From Eubacterium sp. (GTDB lineage Bacteria; Bacillota; Clostridia; Lachnospirales; Lachnospiraceae), in the NCBI GenBank assembly GCA_024684035.1, contig JAIKXQ010000044.1, positions 1 to 64,000 of the forward strand: a DNA stretch of 64,000 nt, read 5' to 3'. Below, one piece after another: positions 9,853-18,705 of the stretch. Both the position numbers and the translations under genes were made by a program. A model generated the notes under the pieces. The model did not search any database. It was not told where the DNA came from and worked only from the letters and a program-made list of their open reading frames with translations. How positions within the stretch are numbered: the stretch's first letter is position 1; the number at the start of each line of letters is the position of its first letter.

Positions 9853-11343
9853 TCATGCGTTGAGAGCGGCTTTTTTTCTGTCTTCTTCGAGGATCTCCGC
9901 AATCAGCACTCTCTCATCCATGGGGTACTTCTTGTCTTTGATGATCTGGTAGTCCTCATGACCTTTTCCGGCGAGAACGATAATATCGCCGGGTTCTCCG
10001 TTGTGAATCGCCCAGGCAATGGCCTCTTTGCGATCAGCGATTGTCGTGTAGTGACCATCGGTCTTTTTGATTCCTGTCACAATATCATCGATGATGGCCT
10101 GAGGTTCCTCGAATCTCGGGTTATCCGAAGTGATGATGGTGAAATCGGCCATTTTTCCGGATACTTCACCCATGGAGAATCTTCTCTCTCTGTCTCTGTT
10201 TCCGCCGCAGCCAAAAAGGCATACCAGTCTCGCCGGGTGATACTCCCGAAGGGTGGAGAGAAGACTCTCCAGCGCCATGGCATTGTGGGCGTAGTCGATC
10301 ATCAGTGTGAACTTGTCCGACACCTTGACCATCTCCACGCGGCCTTTCACCCTCGCCTGCGGAAGAGCTTTCATGATTTCCTCCTCCGTGACGCCGAAGT
10401 GATGGCAGACAGCAACAGCGGCGAGGGAATTGTACACCGTAAACTTGCCCGGAATATCCACCTCGACCGGAATGTTTACAAGTCCCTCGGTCTGATAGCG
10501 GATGCCGAGGTAGCCCGGCTTGCAGAGCATCATCGCATCTGTCGCGCGAAGGCTTGCCTCCTCGGAGAAGCCGTAGGTCTCCAGTTTTTCACAGGCTGCT
10601 CCCTCGACAATCCGGTCGAAGAGCTTGTCATCGCGATTGACAATTCCGATGGTGCACTGATCAAAGAGTTTTTTCTTCGAAGCCAGATAATCCTCAAAGT
10701 CCTCATGCTCATTGGGTCCGATGTGATCCTGCCCAAGATTTGTAAAAATACCGAAATCGAAATGAATACCTGTCACACGGTCGTATTTCAGTGCCTGTGA
10801 AGAAACCTCCATAACAACACTGTCCAGTCCGGCCTCTACCATCTCCGCGAAGTATTCGTTGACCAGATAAGAGATCGGGGTCGTATTCGGGGACGGGATC
10901 ACCCGCTTACCCGTGATGGTCTCGATGGTTCCGATCAGGCCGCACTTATGGCCGGCCGCATTCAGAATCGACTGAACCATGTAGCTTGTCGTGGTCTTTC
11001 CCTTTGTTCCCGTGATACCGATGGTCTTCAGCTTTTTCGCCGGATGATCAAACCACTCTGCTGAGATAAGTGCCAGCGCCCGGCGGCTGTTTTCTGCTTT
11101 TACCACAGTCACTCCGGCAGGTACATCCACCGCGTTCTCCACGATCAGCGCAGCCGCTCCCTTAGATGCCACCTCAGGCGCAAAGCTGTGTCCGTCCACA
11201 ACCGCGCCGGGAATACAAACAAACAGACAGCCTTCCGCTGCCTTTCTTGAATCGTAGATTACACTCTCAATTTCTCTGTTCTCGTCACCCTGAAGGATTT
11301 CATACTCCAGTCCCTGAAGCAGGGTTTTCAGATTCTTTGCCAT
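9853..11343 (-). CDS. murE: UDP-MurNAc-L-Ala-D-Glu:meso-diaminopimelate ligase MurE
   Basis: Cytoplasmic Mur ligase adding the third residue of the peptidoglycan stem. The ATP loop is GITGTKGKTTTSY. The substrate-specificity motif DNPR (SDNPRFEEP) predicts meso-diaminopimelate rather than lysine. The frame stays open to 11538, but the residues before MAKNLKTLL do not resemble MurE. ATG 11343 gives 496 residues, the family length. First gene of the leftward run ending at prkC; repeat A1 lies in its upstream region. Confidence 0.95.
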   Translation of the reverse strand: MAKNLKTLLQGLEYEILQGDENREIESVIYDSRKAAEGCLFVCIPGAVVDGHSFAPEVASKGAAALIVENAVDVPAGVTVVKAENSRRALALISAEWFDHPAKKLKTIGITGTKGKTTTSYMVQSILNAAGHKCGLIGTIETITGKRVIPSPNTTPISYLVNEYFAEMVEAGLDSVVMEVSSQALKYDRVTGIHFDFGIFTNLGQDHIGPNEHEDFEDYLASKKKLFDQCTIGIVNRDDKLFDRIVEGAACEKLETYGFSEEASLRATDAMMLCKPGYLGIRYQTEGLVNIPVEVDIPGKFTVYNSLAAVAVCHHFGVTEEEIMKALPQARVKGRVEMVKVSDKFTLMIDYAHNAMALESLLSTLREYHPARLVCLFGCGGNRDRERRFSMGEVSGKMADFTIITSDNPRFEEPQAIIDDIVTGIKKTDGHYTTIADRKEAIAWAIHNGEPGDIIVLAGKGHEDYQIIKDKKYPMDERVLIAEILEEDRKKAALNA

Positions 11344-11480
11344 TTTCTGCCTCTCTATCTGCAGTGCCGGACACTGCGCAAATGTAACTCTCCATTGCTC
11401 TCCCCTGTACATCGGATTTCTAAAGAACCCAAATACATAAATTAAAGCATACCATAATGGGCGGCAATTATCAAACTGGG

Positions 11481-11656
11481 AACAAAGTCCGCAAGCGGAC
11501 TTCGCCTCCCCCAGCCCCTCACTCCTCCCGGTGAGCACAGCGGACGAAAGGCGCGCGAGCAGAATCGCGAAGCGATCTTCCCCATCTGCGAGCTGCGCAT
11601 CTATACAGAGTGTTTTGTCTCATAGGGAATGCGAAGCAATTTCCTATGAGATAAAA
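11481..11656 (+). repeat. Family A intergenic repeat, copy A1
   Basis: Begins AACAAAGTCCGCAAGCGGAC, as copies A3 and A4 do. It contains GCGCGAGCAGAATCGCGAAG and CATCTGCGAGCTGCGCATC. It ends in the hairpin CTCATAGGGAA ... TTTCCTATGAG. Closely similar copies lie at 15088, 39266 and 62978. It sits directly beside a terminator hairpin. Confidence 0.85.
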
Positions 11657-11658
11657 CA

Positions 11659-11698
11659 TAAAAGAAGCGCCCATGATTTCTCATGGACGCTCTTTTAA
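11659..11698. terminator. Bidirectional terminator after the EamA gene
   Basis: Stem AGCGCCCATGA (11666-11676) with TCATGGACGCT (11681-11691), one G-U pair. T-rich tracts follow on both strands (TCTTTTA to the right; TTCTTTTATGTTTTAT on the minus strand). It ends the EamA/dus transcript. Confidence 0.75.
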
Positions 11699-11915
11699 AA
11701 TGAGGGGGAGATAGTGAGTGGTTAATCAACTATCTGTAATTATCATACCGAATAAATGTGTGCAAACTGTGTACTTGTACCAAAATAATTATAAACTTTA
11801 TAAATTCATTTGTTTATCATTGTCATTCAGATCTGTAATGCGAACTAACTATCTGTCATTACCAATTCACTTTCTTCCGACACGCAATATCGCGTACCGG
11901 ACGAATGTTTTCCCG

Positions 11916-12878
11916 TCAATCCGTCGTTTGCTGATTCTGCCCCATATTGACGATCACTATGCCGAGGCAGACAAGGATCAGGGCAAGGATTCCCGTCAGG
12001 GAGAATGCCCGTCCCCCTTCTCCGAGCAGCAACGCCGAGAGCAGTACTCCAAACATGGGATTGATAAAAGAAAACACCGAGATCCGGCTCACCGGGTTGT
12101 ACTTGAGAAGCATACTCCAGATGGTATAAGCCGTCGCGGAAATAAAAGCCATGTAGAACAGCAGTAAGATTGCTGCCGCCTGCTGTTCACCGGCAGCCGC
12201 GGGACTGATCCGTCCACCTGCGAAAAAGCCGCCTGCCGCCAGCATCAGGCCGCCCACGAAAAACTGCCAGCCGGACATAACCATGGGATCTTCCCGCTGC
12301 CCCACCTTCTTAATATAGGAAGAAGAAAAGGCTGCAAGCACAGTCGAAAAGAGCACAAAGCCCTCACCCACGAGGGAAAAATGTATATCCACGCCTCCGT
12401 CCGGCAGCTGGATCAGCACTACCCCGAGAAAGCCCACGGCACAGCCAAGCATTTTTCGAATGTTAATTCTCTCTGAACGAAAAATAAACGCCGCCACAAG
12501 GATGCAGAAAAAAGTATTCGCTCCCTCGATAATCGAAGAACTCACGCCGGAGGCATGAGCCAGTCCGATGTAGAAAAAGAAATACTGACCGGCGGTCTGA
12601 AGCAAAGCCAGAATCAGTACCTTCGGAATTCCTTCTGCGGAAGGCGCCGCAAATTTCTTCTTCTGACAACTTGCCACGCCGATCACCATGAGGCCGGCAA
12701 GGAAGAAGCGGATCCCCGCAAAAACCAGCTGACTTGCCGAATCACCGGCAGGAATTCCGAACAGCCGGTATCCGATTTTGATACAGGGGAAGGCACTCCC
12801 CCACAAAAAACAGGCGATAAATGTAAAGCCGATCACTGCCGGCAGCCTCGTCCAAAATGTATTCCTTATTTCCTTCAC
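11916..12878 (-). CDS. EamA/DMT-superfamily permease
   Basis: Drug/metabolite-transporter family protein with ten predicted TM helices in two EamA repeats. The first begins about residue 12 (FTFIACFLWGSAFPCIKIGYRL); the second follows the loop near KKVGQREDPMV. It is 320 residues, the family norm. Substrate cannot be inferred. GTG start at 12878 overlaps the stop of the dus gene (GTGA), so the two are probably co-translated. Confidence 0.88.
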   Translation of the reverse strand: MKEIRNTFWTRLPAVIGFTFIACFLWGSAFPCIKIGYRLFGIPAGDSASQLVFAGIRFFLAGLMVIGVASCQKKKFAAPSAEGIPKVLILALLQTAGQYFFFYIGLAHASGVSSSIIEGANTFFCILVAAFIFRSERINIRKMLGCAVGFLGVVLIQLPDGGVDIHFSLVGEGFVLFSTVLAAFSSSYIKKVGQREDPMVMSGWQFFVGGLMLAAGGFFAGGRISPAAAGEQQAAAILLLFYMAFISATAYTIWSMLLKYNPVSRISVFSFINPMFGVLLSALLLGEGGRAFSLTGILALILVCLGIVIVNMGQNQQTTD

Positions 12879-13894
12879 TTTATTCCCTCATATTTTCCCG
12901 GAACAAAATCCGTCTCCGCAAACAGTTCCCTGACCCTGGCCCGGTAGTCTGCAAGATTCTTCGTCTTTTTCAGCTTCTTGAAATGTTTGTCCGCTCCCTG
13001 AAAGTGGAATCTCCAATAGGTCCAGAGTTCAAAGAGACGGAACATGGCATTCCGGTCTTCCGTTCCCATTTCGAGATAACCGTCCAGAATCCGGTCATGG
13101 AATTCCAGAAGCTCGGCGGCCTCCAGTTTTTTTCCGCCCTGAATCTGGCGGACAAGAGCCGGATCCGTCACGAATCCTCTTCCGAACATCCAGTCCGTCA
13201 CCTCCGGAAACTGCGCTTTCCGTTCCTGCCAGATCCCGGCCGTATAGAGATCCCCGTTGTAGCAGAGCTTCTTCCCGCATCTGCCGGCCAGGGCAGCAAA
13301 GACTTCCGGATGCGCCTGTCCCTTGTAATACTCCTCTCTCACCCGCGGGTGAATGATGATCTCCGAGAAAGGATAGCGCTCAAATACGTCCATCAGTACC
13401 TCTGCCTCCTCGTGGCTTCGCATCCCTGTTCTTGTCTTGACAGAAACCCGCATCTCTCTGCCGCTGCCTGTCCGTATTTTTTCGATTCCCTCAAAGATCT
13501 CATCCAGCAGCATCTCCAGTTCCACCAAGTTTTCCAGAAGCCCTGCGCCCTTATGTCTGGTGACTACCGTCGGCGCCGGACAGCCGGTGTTCAGATTGAT
13601 CTCCTCGTATCCCCGGTCTGCCAGCATCTGCGCCGCCCAGAGAAACTGATCCCCGTGACAGGTCAGCACCTGTGGAATCACCTTCGCTGTCCCGTCACCG
13701 CCGAGCTGATTCTCCGGATCGATATCTCGCCACTCTTTTTTCTGAAGATTGAAATTCTGATTCAGTCCCAGAAAGGGCGTGTAGTACTTCCCGGTCCCGG
13801 GAAACACAGCGTGATGGGCGTTTCGGAACACCACGTTCGTAATCCCTTCCATTGGGGCAAAGGAAAAAATATCCTCCTGTACCTCTACTGTCAT
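12875..13894 (-). CDS. tRNA-dihydrouridine synthase family protein
   Basis: FMN enzyme reducing uridines in tRNA D-loops. A TIM-barrel start (FAPMEGITNVVFRN) is followed by the catalytic-Cys motif LNTGCPAPT, a VSVKTRTGM strand, the IIIHPRVREEYYKG phosphate/FMN region and a C-terminal helical domain (339 residues). Which Dus subfamily (A, B or C) it belongs to is not decided here. Upstream partner of the EamA exporter by a 4-base overlap. Confidence 0.92.
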   Translation of the reverse strand: MTVEVQEDIFSFAPMEGITNVVFRNAHHAVFPGTGKYYTPFLGLNQNFNLQKKEWRDIDPENQLGGDGTAKVIPQVLTCHGDQFLWAAQMLADRGYEEINLNTGCPAPTVVTRHKGAGLLENLVELEMLLDEIFEGIEKIRTGSGREMRVSVKTRTGMRSHEEAEVLMDVFERYPFSEIIIHPRVREEYYKGQAHPEVFAALAGRCGKKLCYNGDLYTAGIWQERKAQFPEVTDWMFGRGFVTDPALVRQIQGGKKLEAAELLEFHDRILDGYLEMGTEDRNAMFRLFELWTYWRFHFQGADKHFKKLKKTKNLADYRARVRELFAETDFVPGKYEGIK

Positions 13895-13957
13895 CTCTCT
13901 TTACTCCCTGTCTTCTCTCATTGTTTATTCCATATGGCGCCGGCGCCGGCATCCTGT

Positions 13958-14773
13958 TTACGCATACAACTCCGGCCTTCTGTGCTTCAGAAGGGGCAGC
14001 TGTTCCCGAATCTTCTTCTCCCTGTCCAGATCCACTGTCTCCATCAGTACGCCTGCCTTTTCATCCAGCTGCGCCTGCACCTGCCCCCAGGGATCTGCAA
14101 GGATGGTGTGTCCGTAGGAGACATAACCCGCCTCGGGATCCCTTGCCGATGAACAGCCAAGCAGGTAGATCTGATTGTCCAGAGCGCGCATACGGAAAGA
14201 AAGCTCCCAGTGCGCCGGCCCGGTTGTCATATTAAAGGCTGCAGGGACAAAAGCCATCACTATGTCCTTCTTCCCCATACTGCGGAAGGTCTCCGGGAAA
14301 CGGATGTCATAGCAGATGCAAAGGCCCATGGGGCCGAATTCCGTATCAAAGACTGTAAACGTCTCCCCTGCCGTCAGCGTGTCCGACTCCATAAAGTACT
14401 GACCGCCCTCCACATTGATATCAAAGAGATGCACTTTCCGGTGCTTTGCGATCTGTCTTCCCTGCCTGTCAAAAACATAGGAGGTGTTGTAGATTTTTCC
14501 TTCCGAGAGCTCCGGCATGGAACCGGCAATCAGATAGATCCCCAGCTTTTTTGCCAGTGCAGACATCCTCTGCCAGACAAGTCCGCCTTCTTCCTCCGCG
14601 TATTCGGGGAACAGGCTGCTTTCGTAGGGACAGCAGAACATTTCCGGAAGAACCGCCAGATCCATCTGCCCTTCTCTGACGAGAAGCTCCGATTCTGCGG
14701 TCGTCAGATTCTTCTCCTTGTCTGCGCTCACATTCATTTGCAGTGCGCAGATTTTCAGCATTTGCTTCTCCAT
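13958..14773 (-). CDS. Carbon-nitrogen hydrolase (nitrilase superfamily, omega-amidase-like)
   Basis: Amidase with the Glu-Lys-Cys triad: Glu in LPEMFCCP, Lys in HRKVHLFD and Cys in CICYDIRFPE. At 271 residues it fits the omega-amidase/Nit branch, which hydrolyses alpha-ketoglutaramate or related amides, but the substrate is only inferred. ATG 14773 has AGAGGAG about 8 bases upstream. Repeat B1 begins 32 bases upstream of the start. Confidence 0.88.
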   Translation of the reverse strand: MEKQMLKICALQMNVSADKEKNLTTAESELLVREGQMDLAVLPEMFCCPYESSLFPEYAEEEGGLVWQRMSALAKKLGIYLIAGSMPELSEGKIYNTSYVFDRQGRQIAKHRKVHLFDINVEGGQYFMESDTLTAGETFTVFDTEFGPMGLCICYDIRFPETFRSMGKKDIVMAFVPAAFNMTTGPAHWELSFRMRALDNQIYLLGCSSARDPEAGYVSYGHTILADPWGQVQAQLDEKAGVLMETVDLDREKKIREQLPLLKHRRPELYA

Positions 14774-14804
14774 GTTTCCGCTCCTCTCATATTCTCATAC
14801 TTGT

Positions 14805-15034
14805 ACCAAACCGCGTCGGTGCCAGAGCATACACGCGAACACGTCGCTCTCGTCCTCAGCGCTCCGCCGCTTATTGCGGGTGCTCCGCCAAAACTCACGC
14901 ACTTTGTCCCAATGCCCTTCGGGCGATGTACAAAGTGCGTTCAAACATGGACTCTCGCACCCGCGGCTATGCTCACGCTTTCGGTCTCCGCTCCTATCGT
15001 TCGCTTTGCATGATTCTGTACCCGCACGCGTGTT
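14805..15034 (+). repeat. Family B repeat, copy B1
   Basis: Matches the reverse complement of 32715-32934 over almost its whole length, for example GCGAACACGTCGCTCTCGTC, TGCCCTTCGGGCGATGT and GTTCGCTTTGCATGA. An internal 11-bp perfect stem, ACGCACTTTGT with ACAAAGTGCGT, surrounds GCCCTTCGGGC. Ends are imperfect inverted repeats. Confidence 0.85.
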
Positions 15035-15087
15035 TCTCACCCGGTTATCAATTGCTAACGCAGAGGATTCTTATCGTACTTTATGAG

Positions 15088-15259
15088 AACAAAGTTCGCA
15101 AGCGGACTTCGACTCCCCCATCCCCTCACTCCTGAGGGGAGCGCAGAAGGACTTTGGCGTGCGAGCAGAATCGCGTAAGCGATCTTCTTATCTGCGAGCT
15201 GCGCATCCCGCGGAGTGTTGTGGTATAGGGATTGCGGAGCAATTTCCTATACCATAAAA
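15088..15259 (+). repeat. Family A intergenic repeat, copy A2
   Basis: Same order of blocks as A1. The closing hairpin is GGTATAGGGA ... TTTCCTATACC, where both arms differ from A1 in a compensating way. Adjacent to the terminator at 15264-15311. Confidence 0.85.
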
Positions 15260-15263
15260 ACAT

Positions 15264-15311
15264 AGGCCGACGCGCGAAGCATCCACTCAGATGTCCTTCG
15301 CACACCGGCCT
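15264..15311 (-). terminator. Terminator after the acidic-protein gene
   Basis: Multi-part stem: AGGCCG with CGGCCT, GCGAAG with CTTCGC, and CATC with GATG. On the minus strand it is followed by TATGTTTTTATGG. Ends the transcript of the 15368-15643 gene. Confidence 0.65.
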
Positions 15312-15367
15312 TCTTGTCATGCCATATAAATGCTTCTTTCTCCGGAAGCGCCGCCTGGGGCGCTGTC

Positions 15368-15643
15368 TTATCCTTCCACGATCAGATATCTTCCGTCCTC
15401 AAGAGCGAATACTTCATCTGCTGCCAAGGGATCCTGTCCGTCGAGGTCGATGCCTTCCTCCTCGAAGTATTCCTGTACTTCCTTCTTCGTATTTACAACG
15501 ACCGCGCACACGTCCTCAAGGAAAAACTCGGCTTCCTCATCATTGCCGGCTACCGGTTCCAGGAAAAGCTTTCCCTGATTCTCAAGAAAACATTTAATTA
15601 CTTCCGCATCATATTCCTGCATATCAAAAATCTCCTCGTTCAT
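15368..15643 (-). CDS. Small acidic protein, function unknown
   Basis: I do not recognise this 91-residue protein (MNEEIFDMQEYDAEV...). It is rich in Glu and Asp, has no TM segment or signal peptide, and alternates short beta-like and helical stretches. The frame opens at a GTG (15694), but a near-consensus promoter at 15676-15704 overlaps that start, so translation must begin later. ATG 15643 is preferred, and ATG 15658 is possible. The RBS is weak. It is a monocistronic unit between its own promoter and terminator. Confidence 0.6.
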   Translation of the reverse strand: MNEEIFDMQEYDAEVIKCFLENQGKLFLEPVAGNDEEAEFFLEDVCAVVVNTKKEVQEYFEEEGIDLDGQDPLAADEVFALEDGRYLIVEG

Positions 15644-15675
15644 TTGCACGCCGTGCATTATCTTGTCATGAAACC

Positions 15676-15704
15676 AAATTACATAACTTGGCACAGGCTG
15701 TCAA
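15676..15704 (-). promoter_or_regulatory. Sigma-A-type promoter of the acidic-protein gene
   Basis: On the minus strand, TTGACA (15704-15699), 17-base spacer, TAATTT (15681-15676). Predicted transcription start near 15669, about 26 bases before ATG 15643. Confidence 0.7.
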
Positions 15705-15784
15705 TATGAACGGGGGAATTTCTCAGTTTTTTCTTTGAAATGTAATCATTCGTTTAAAATCGTTGGTTTTTCACCGCCGGCCTG

Positions 15785-16333
15785 TCACACTTCTTTTTTC
15801 CAGAAGTCCACCGGTTCATAGTCCTGCAATTTTGCCAGGAAGCCCCTCTCCTGCAACTTCTCCTGAATAAGATCCAGAATCTCTTCGCTGGCCGCTGTCA
15901 CCGTGTGATAATGATAGCCGGATGTGGTATTCTTCAAGAGCTTGGATTTTCCGCTCTCGATATTCTGCAGGTACTTCTCTATATCCAGTCTCGACCGTAT
16001 ATTCAACGGTCCCCGGATCACGCCGTAAACCCGATGGTAGACAAATACATCCTCGATGATCCCACCGAGATCAACGATGGCGGATAATTCCTCCCGCACT
16101 TCATCGTCCGAGTGAATCACTTTGAACACGCGTGTAGCGGAGTCCTTCTCTTGAAGTACATAGCCTTTGCTCGTTGAAAAAATCTGTTTGCCGGAAGCCC
16201 GGAGCAGCGCGATGTCCTGCACAACGACCTGTCTGCTCACACCGAAGGCCTCCGCAAAGCGACTTCCGGAAATCGGGTCTTTCTTCTCATGCAGCGCCTG
16301 CACTATTTTTTTTCTTCTCTCTTCTCCGTCCAT
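15785..16333 (-). CDS. niaR: NiaR-type nicotinate-responsive transcriptional repressor
   Basis: Repressor of NAD synthesis genes that binds DNA when nicotinate is present. An N-terminal winged HTH (RFAEAFGVSRQVVVQDIALL) is followed by a 3H domain with the metal-binding histidines VIHSDDE, VYHRVYG and GYHYHTV. ATG 16333 (MDGEERRKK) matches known NiaR N-termini better than ATG 16348 and has GGAGAGG just upstream. It is the third gene after nadB and nadC, 46 bases from nadC. This suggests an autoregulated nadB-nadC-niaR operon whose operators lie at 18788-18838. Confidence 0.92.
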   Translation of the reverse strand: MDGEERRKKIVQALHEKKDPISGSRFAEAFGVSRQVVVQDIALLRASGKQIFSTSKGYVLQEKDSATRVFKVIHSDDEVREELSAIVDLGGIIEDVFVYHRVYGVIRGPLNIRSRLDIEKYLQNIESGKSKLLKNTTSGYHYHTVTAASEEILDLIQEKLQERGFLAKLQDYEPVDFWKKEV

Positions 16334-16379
16334 GCCTCTCCACTCCATCTTTCAAGTCCGTCAGCCCCATACGCCTCCA

Positions 16380-17234
16380 TCATACCGCATGAAGGTTCTT
16401 CAGGGAAAGATCCAGAATCGGCGCGGAATGCGTCAGCGCACCGCTGGATACAAAATCAACCTTGAGATCTTTGATGCAGGCAATATTCTCTGCTGTCACA
16501 TTTCCTGAAATCTCGATCTCCGCTCTGCCGTCGATGATCTCTATTGCCTCTTTCATCACGTCATGATCCATATTATCCAGCATGATAATATCGGCTCCGG
16601 CGTCCACTGCCTCACGCACCATATCGAGGCTCTCGACCTCAATCTCGATTTTTCTGACGAAGGGTGCATAGGCTTTTGCCATGAGCACTGCCTCTTTGAC
16701 ACCGCCGGCCGCGCCGATATGATTGTCCTTGAGCAGGACTCCGTCGGAGAGATTGTAGCGGTGGTTGTTGCCCTGTCCGATCCGGACAGCGTACTTCTCA
16801 AAAATCCGGTTGTTGGGCGTAGTCTTTCTGGTATCCAGCAGGCGGATCTCTGTCCCCTCCAGAAGTTTTGCAGTCTGTCTGGTAATAGTGGCGATTCCGC
16901 TCATTCTCTGAAGGTAGTTGAGGGCGGTTCGCTCACCGGAGAGGAGGACACGGATATCACCGTGCACCGTCGCCAGGTGCTGGCCTTTTTTCACCTCATC
17001 CCCGTCTTTCACTTCGAAATCAACGGTTGTCTTCTCGTCCAGAAGTTTGAATACCAGCTCAAACACCTGCAGTCCGCAGATGATTCCGTCTTCTTTACAG
17101 ATCAGATCTACTTCTCCGGCCTGTGCTTCCGGCATTACACAGTTCGTGGATACATCCTCGCTGGTAATATCCTCACGGAGTGCTCCGAGAATCAGCGGCT
17201 CAACATTCAGTTTCATGGTAATCGGATCGTACAT
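16380..17234 (-). CDS. nadC: Nicotinate-nucleotide pyrophosphorylase (carboxylating), quinolinate phosphoribosyltransferase
   Basis: Converts quinolinate and PRPP to nicotinate mononucleotide, the third step of de novo NAD synthesis. The 284 residues contain the PRPP/quinolinate-binding signatures LNYLQRMSGIAT, LLDTRKTTP and LKDNHIGAAGG, and the C-terminal barrel strands (IEIEVESLD, IIMLDNMD, EISGNVT, FVSSGALTHS). ATG 17234 has AAGGAAAG upstream. It lies between nadB and niaR on the same strand. Confidence 0.97.
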   Translation of the reverse strand: MYDPITMKLNVEPLILGALREDITSEDVSTNCVMPEAQAGEVDLICKEDGIICGLQVFELVFKLLDEKTTVDFEVKDGDEVKKGQHLATVHGDIRVLLSGERTALNYLQRMSGIATITRQTAKLLEGTEIRLLDTRKTTPNNRIFEKYAVRIGQGNNHRYNLSDGVLLKDNHIGAAGGVKEAVLMAKAYAPFVRKIEIEVESLDMVREAVDAGADIIMLDNMDHDVMKEAIEIIDGRAEIEISGNVTAENIACIKDLKVDFVSSGALTHSAPILDLSLKNLHAV

Positions 17235-17342
17235 TGCTCTCTTTCCTTTCGGTTATTCAATTCTATTCATACAACACGTTCTGTCGATCTGACAGTTAAT
17301 CTTCCGTGCTTCTTTCAATTCCTGTGCTACGTTTTTCTTTTG

Positions 17343-18662
17343 TTATGCGGTGCGGTATTCTGCCCCGGATGGCTGGCCGTTGTTCACCTCATCGATGGCC
17401 TCCTGCACAATTCGGGTGTACTGTTTCTTCAGCACTTCCACATCTGCATAGTCTTCCAGTTCAATTTTCTCTACACAGCCATGATTTGTTCTAACCTGGT
17501 CAAAATTTTTCTCCAGATCGGCCGCTGCCCTCTTCGCAAATACGAGACTCTCAAGAAGGGAGTTGCTGGCGAGTCTGTTTTTTCCGTGAACGCCGTTGCA
17601 GGCTGTCTCGCCCACAGCATAAAGCTGACGCATGGATGTGCGGCTCTCGTGGTCGACTTTGATACCACCCATGAAATAATGCTGGGCCGGAACAACCGGA
17701 ATCGGCTCCGTGAAAGGATCATACCCGTTCTCGCGGCAGTGAGCCACAATATTCGGGAAGTGACTCTCAAGGACATCCCGTGGAATCGGCCGAAGATCTT
17801 CCCATACAAAGTCGGTGCCGTCTTTTTCCATCTGCTTGCGAATCTCCTGTGTCAGGAGATCTCTGGGAAGAAGCTCATTGGTGAAGTAGTTTCCATTCTT
17901 ATCCAGAAGCCTTGCGCCCTCACCCCTCACAGACTCTGAAATCAGGAAGCTGCGCTCCTCTGTATTCTTCGTATAGAATGTGGTGGGATGAATCTGAATG
18001 TAGTTGATATTCTCCAGACGGATTCCGTGCTTCAGTGCCACAGCCAGACCATCGCCGGTGAGGTGGCGGAAATTCGTGGAGTGACGGTAAAGACCGCCGA
18101 TTCCTCCGGTGGCCAGAATCGTCACGCCGGCCTCGATCTTCATCAGACTTCCGTCCTTTCCGGCGGCAACAACACCATAACAGGTATTGTTCTCCTCCAT
18201 AAGGTCGATCATCGTCGTGTACTCGAGAAACTCGGTATTTTTCCGCTTCTTTACCTGCTCCAGCAGATGACTGGTAATCTCACGACCCGTGATATCCTCG
18301 TGGTAGAGAATTCTCTTATCCGAGTGTGCCCCCTCTCTTGTAAAGGCGAGGGAACCGTCTTCCTCTCTGGCAAAATCGACGCCATATCCGATCAGATCCT
18401 GTACCACGTCCTGCGAAGAACGGATCATGATCTCAACCGCTTCCCGGTCATTCTCATAGTGACCAGCTTTCATCGTATCCTCAAAGTAGCTCTCGTAATC
18501 CCCGGCATTCTTGAGCATACAGATTCCTCCCTGCGCCAGGAAAGAATCATTGCTCTCCAGATCTGCCTTCGTGATAATCGTTATTTTTCTTGTCTCCGGA
18601 ATCTGAAGGGCTGCATACAGTCCGGAGCAACCGCTTCCTATGATCAGGACATCTGTTTTCAT
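17343..18662 (-). CDS. nadB: L-aspartate oxidase
   Basis: FAD enzyme oxidising L-aspartate to iminoaspartate for NadA. N-terminal dinucleotide-binding motif VLIIGSGCSGLYAAL, flavoprotein motif SNDSFLAQGGI, active-site region EGAHSDKRILYHEDITG, FAD motif TGGIGGLYRHSTN, and the C-terminal GETACNGVHGKNRLASNSLLE block. At 439 residues it is shorter than the about 530 of E. coli NadB and lacks most of the C-terminal helical bundle, which is common in clostridia. GAAGGA RBS upstream of ATG 18662. Divergent from nadA. Confidence 0.96.
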   Translation of the reverse strand: MKTDVLIIGSGCSGLYAALQIPETRKITIITKADLESNDSFLAQGGICMLKNAGDYESYFEDTMKAGHYENDREAVEIMIRSSQDVVQDLIGYGVDFAREEDGSLAFTREGAHSDKRILYHEDITGREITSHLLEQVKKRKNTEFLEYTTMIDLMEENNTCYGVVAAGKDGSLMKIEAGVTILATGGIGGLYRHSTNFRHLTGDGLAVALKHGIRLENINYIQIHPTTFYTKNTEERSFLISESVRGEGARLLDKNGNYFTNELLPRDLLTQEIRKQMEKDGTDFVWEDLRPIPRDVLESHFPNIVAHCRENGYDPFTEPIPVVPAQHYFMGGIKVDHESRTSMRQLYAVGETACNGVHGKNRLASNSLLESLVFAKRAAADLEKNFDQVRTNHGCVEKIELEDYADVEVLKKQYTRIVQEAIDEVNNGQPSGAEYRTA

Positions 18663-18705
18663 GTATTATTCCTTCTCTCTTATAAAAAAAGAATGTCGCT
18701 CCCTC

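Larger units (their letters stand above)
11344..11915. other. Intergenic region between murE and the EamA gene
   Basis: 572 bases with no convincing gene. It holds repeat A1 (11481-11656), a bidirectional terminator hairpin (11666-11691) and an AT-rich stretch from about 11700 to 11880 in which no ORF or motif is evident. Confidence 0.6.
14774..15367. other. Intergenic region with repeats B1 and A2 and a terminator
   Basis: 594 bases without a credible gene; short open frames here are repeat sequence. From left to right: repeat B1, a short AT-rich gap, repeat A2 and a terminator hairpin ending the acidic-protein gene. Confidence 0.7.

Noticed and set aside
11481..11656. Possible CRISPR array among the repeats
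   Set aside because: Copies are about 175 bp, dispersed tens of kb apart and not separated by unique spacers of regular length. No cas gene is present.
17278..17300. CTGTC-N5-GACAG palindrome between nadC and nadB as a third NiaR site
   Set aside because: The spacing between half-sites differs from the TGTC-N2-GACA core of the two promoter sites, and it lies inside the operon with no promoter nearby.
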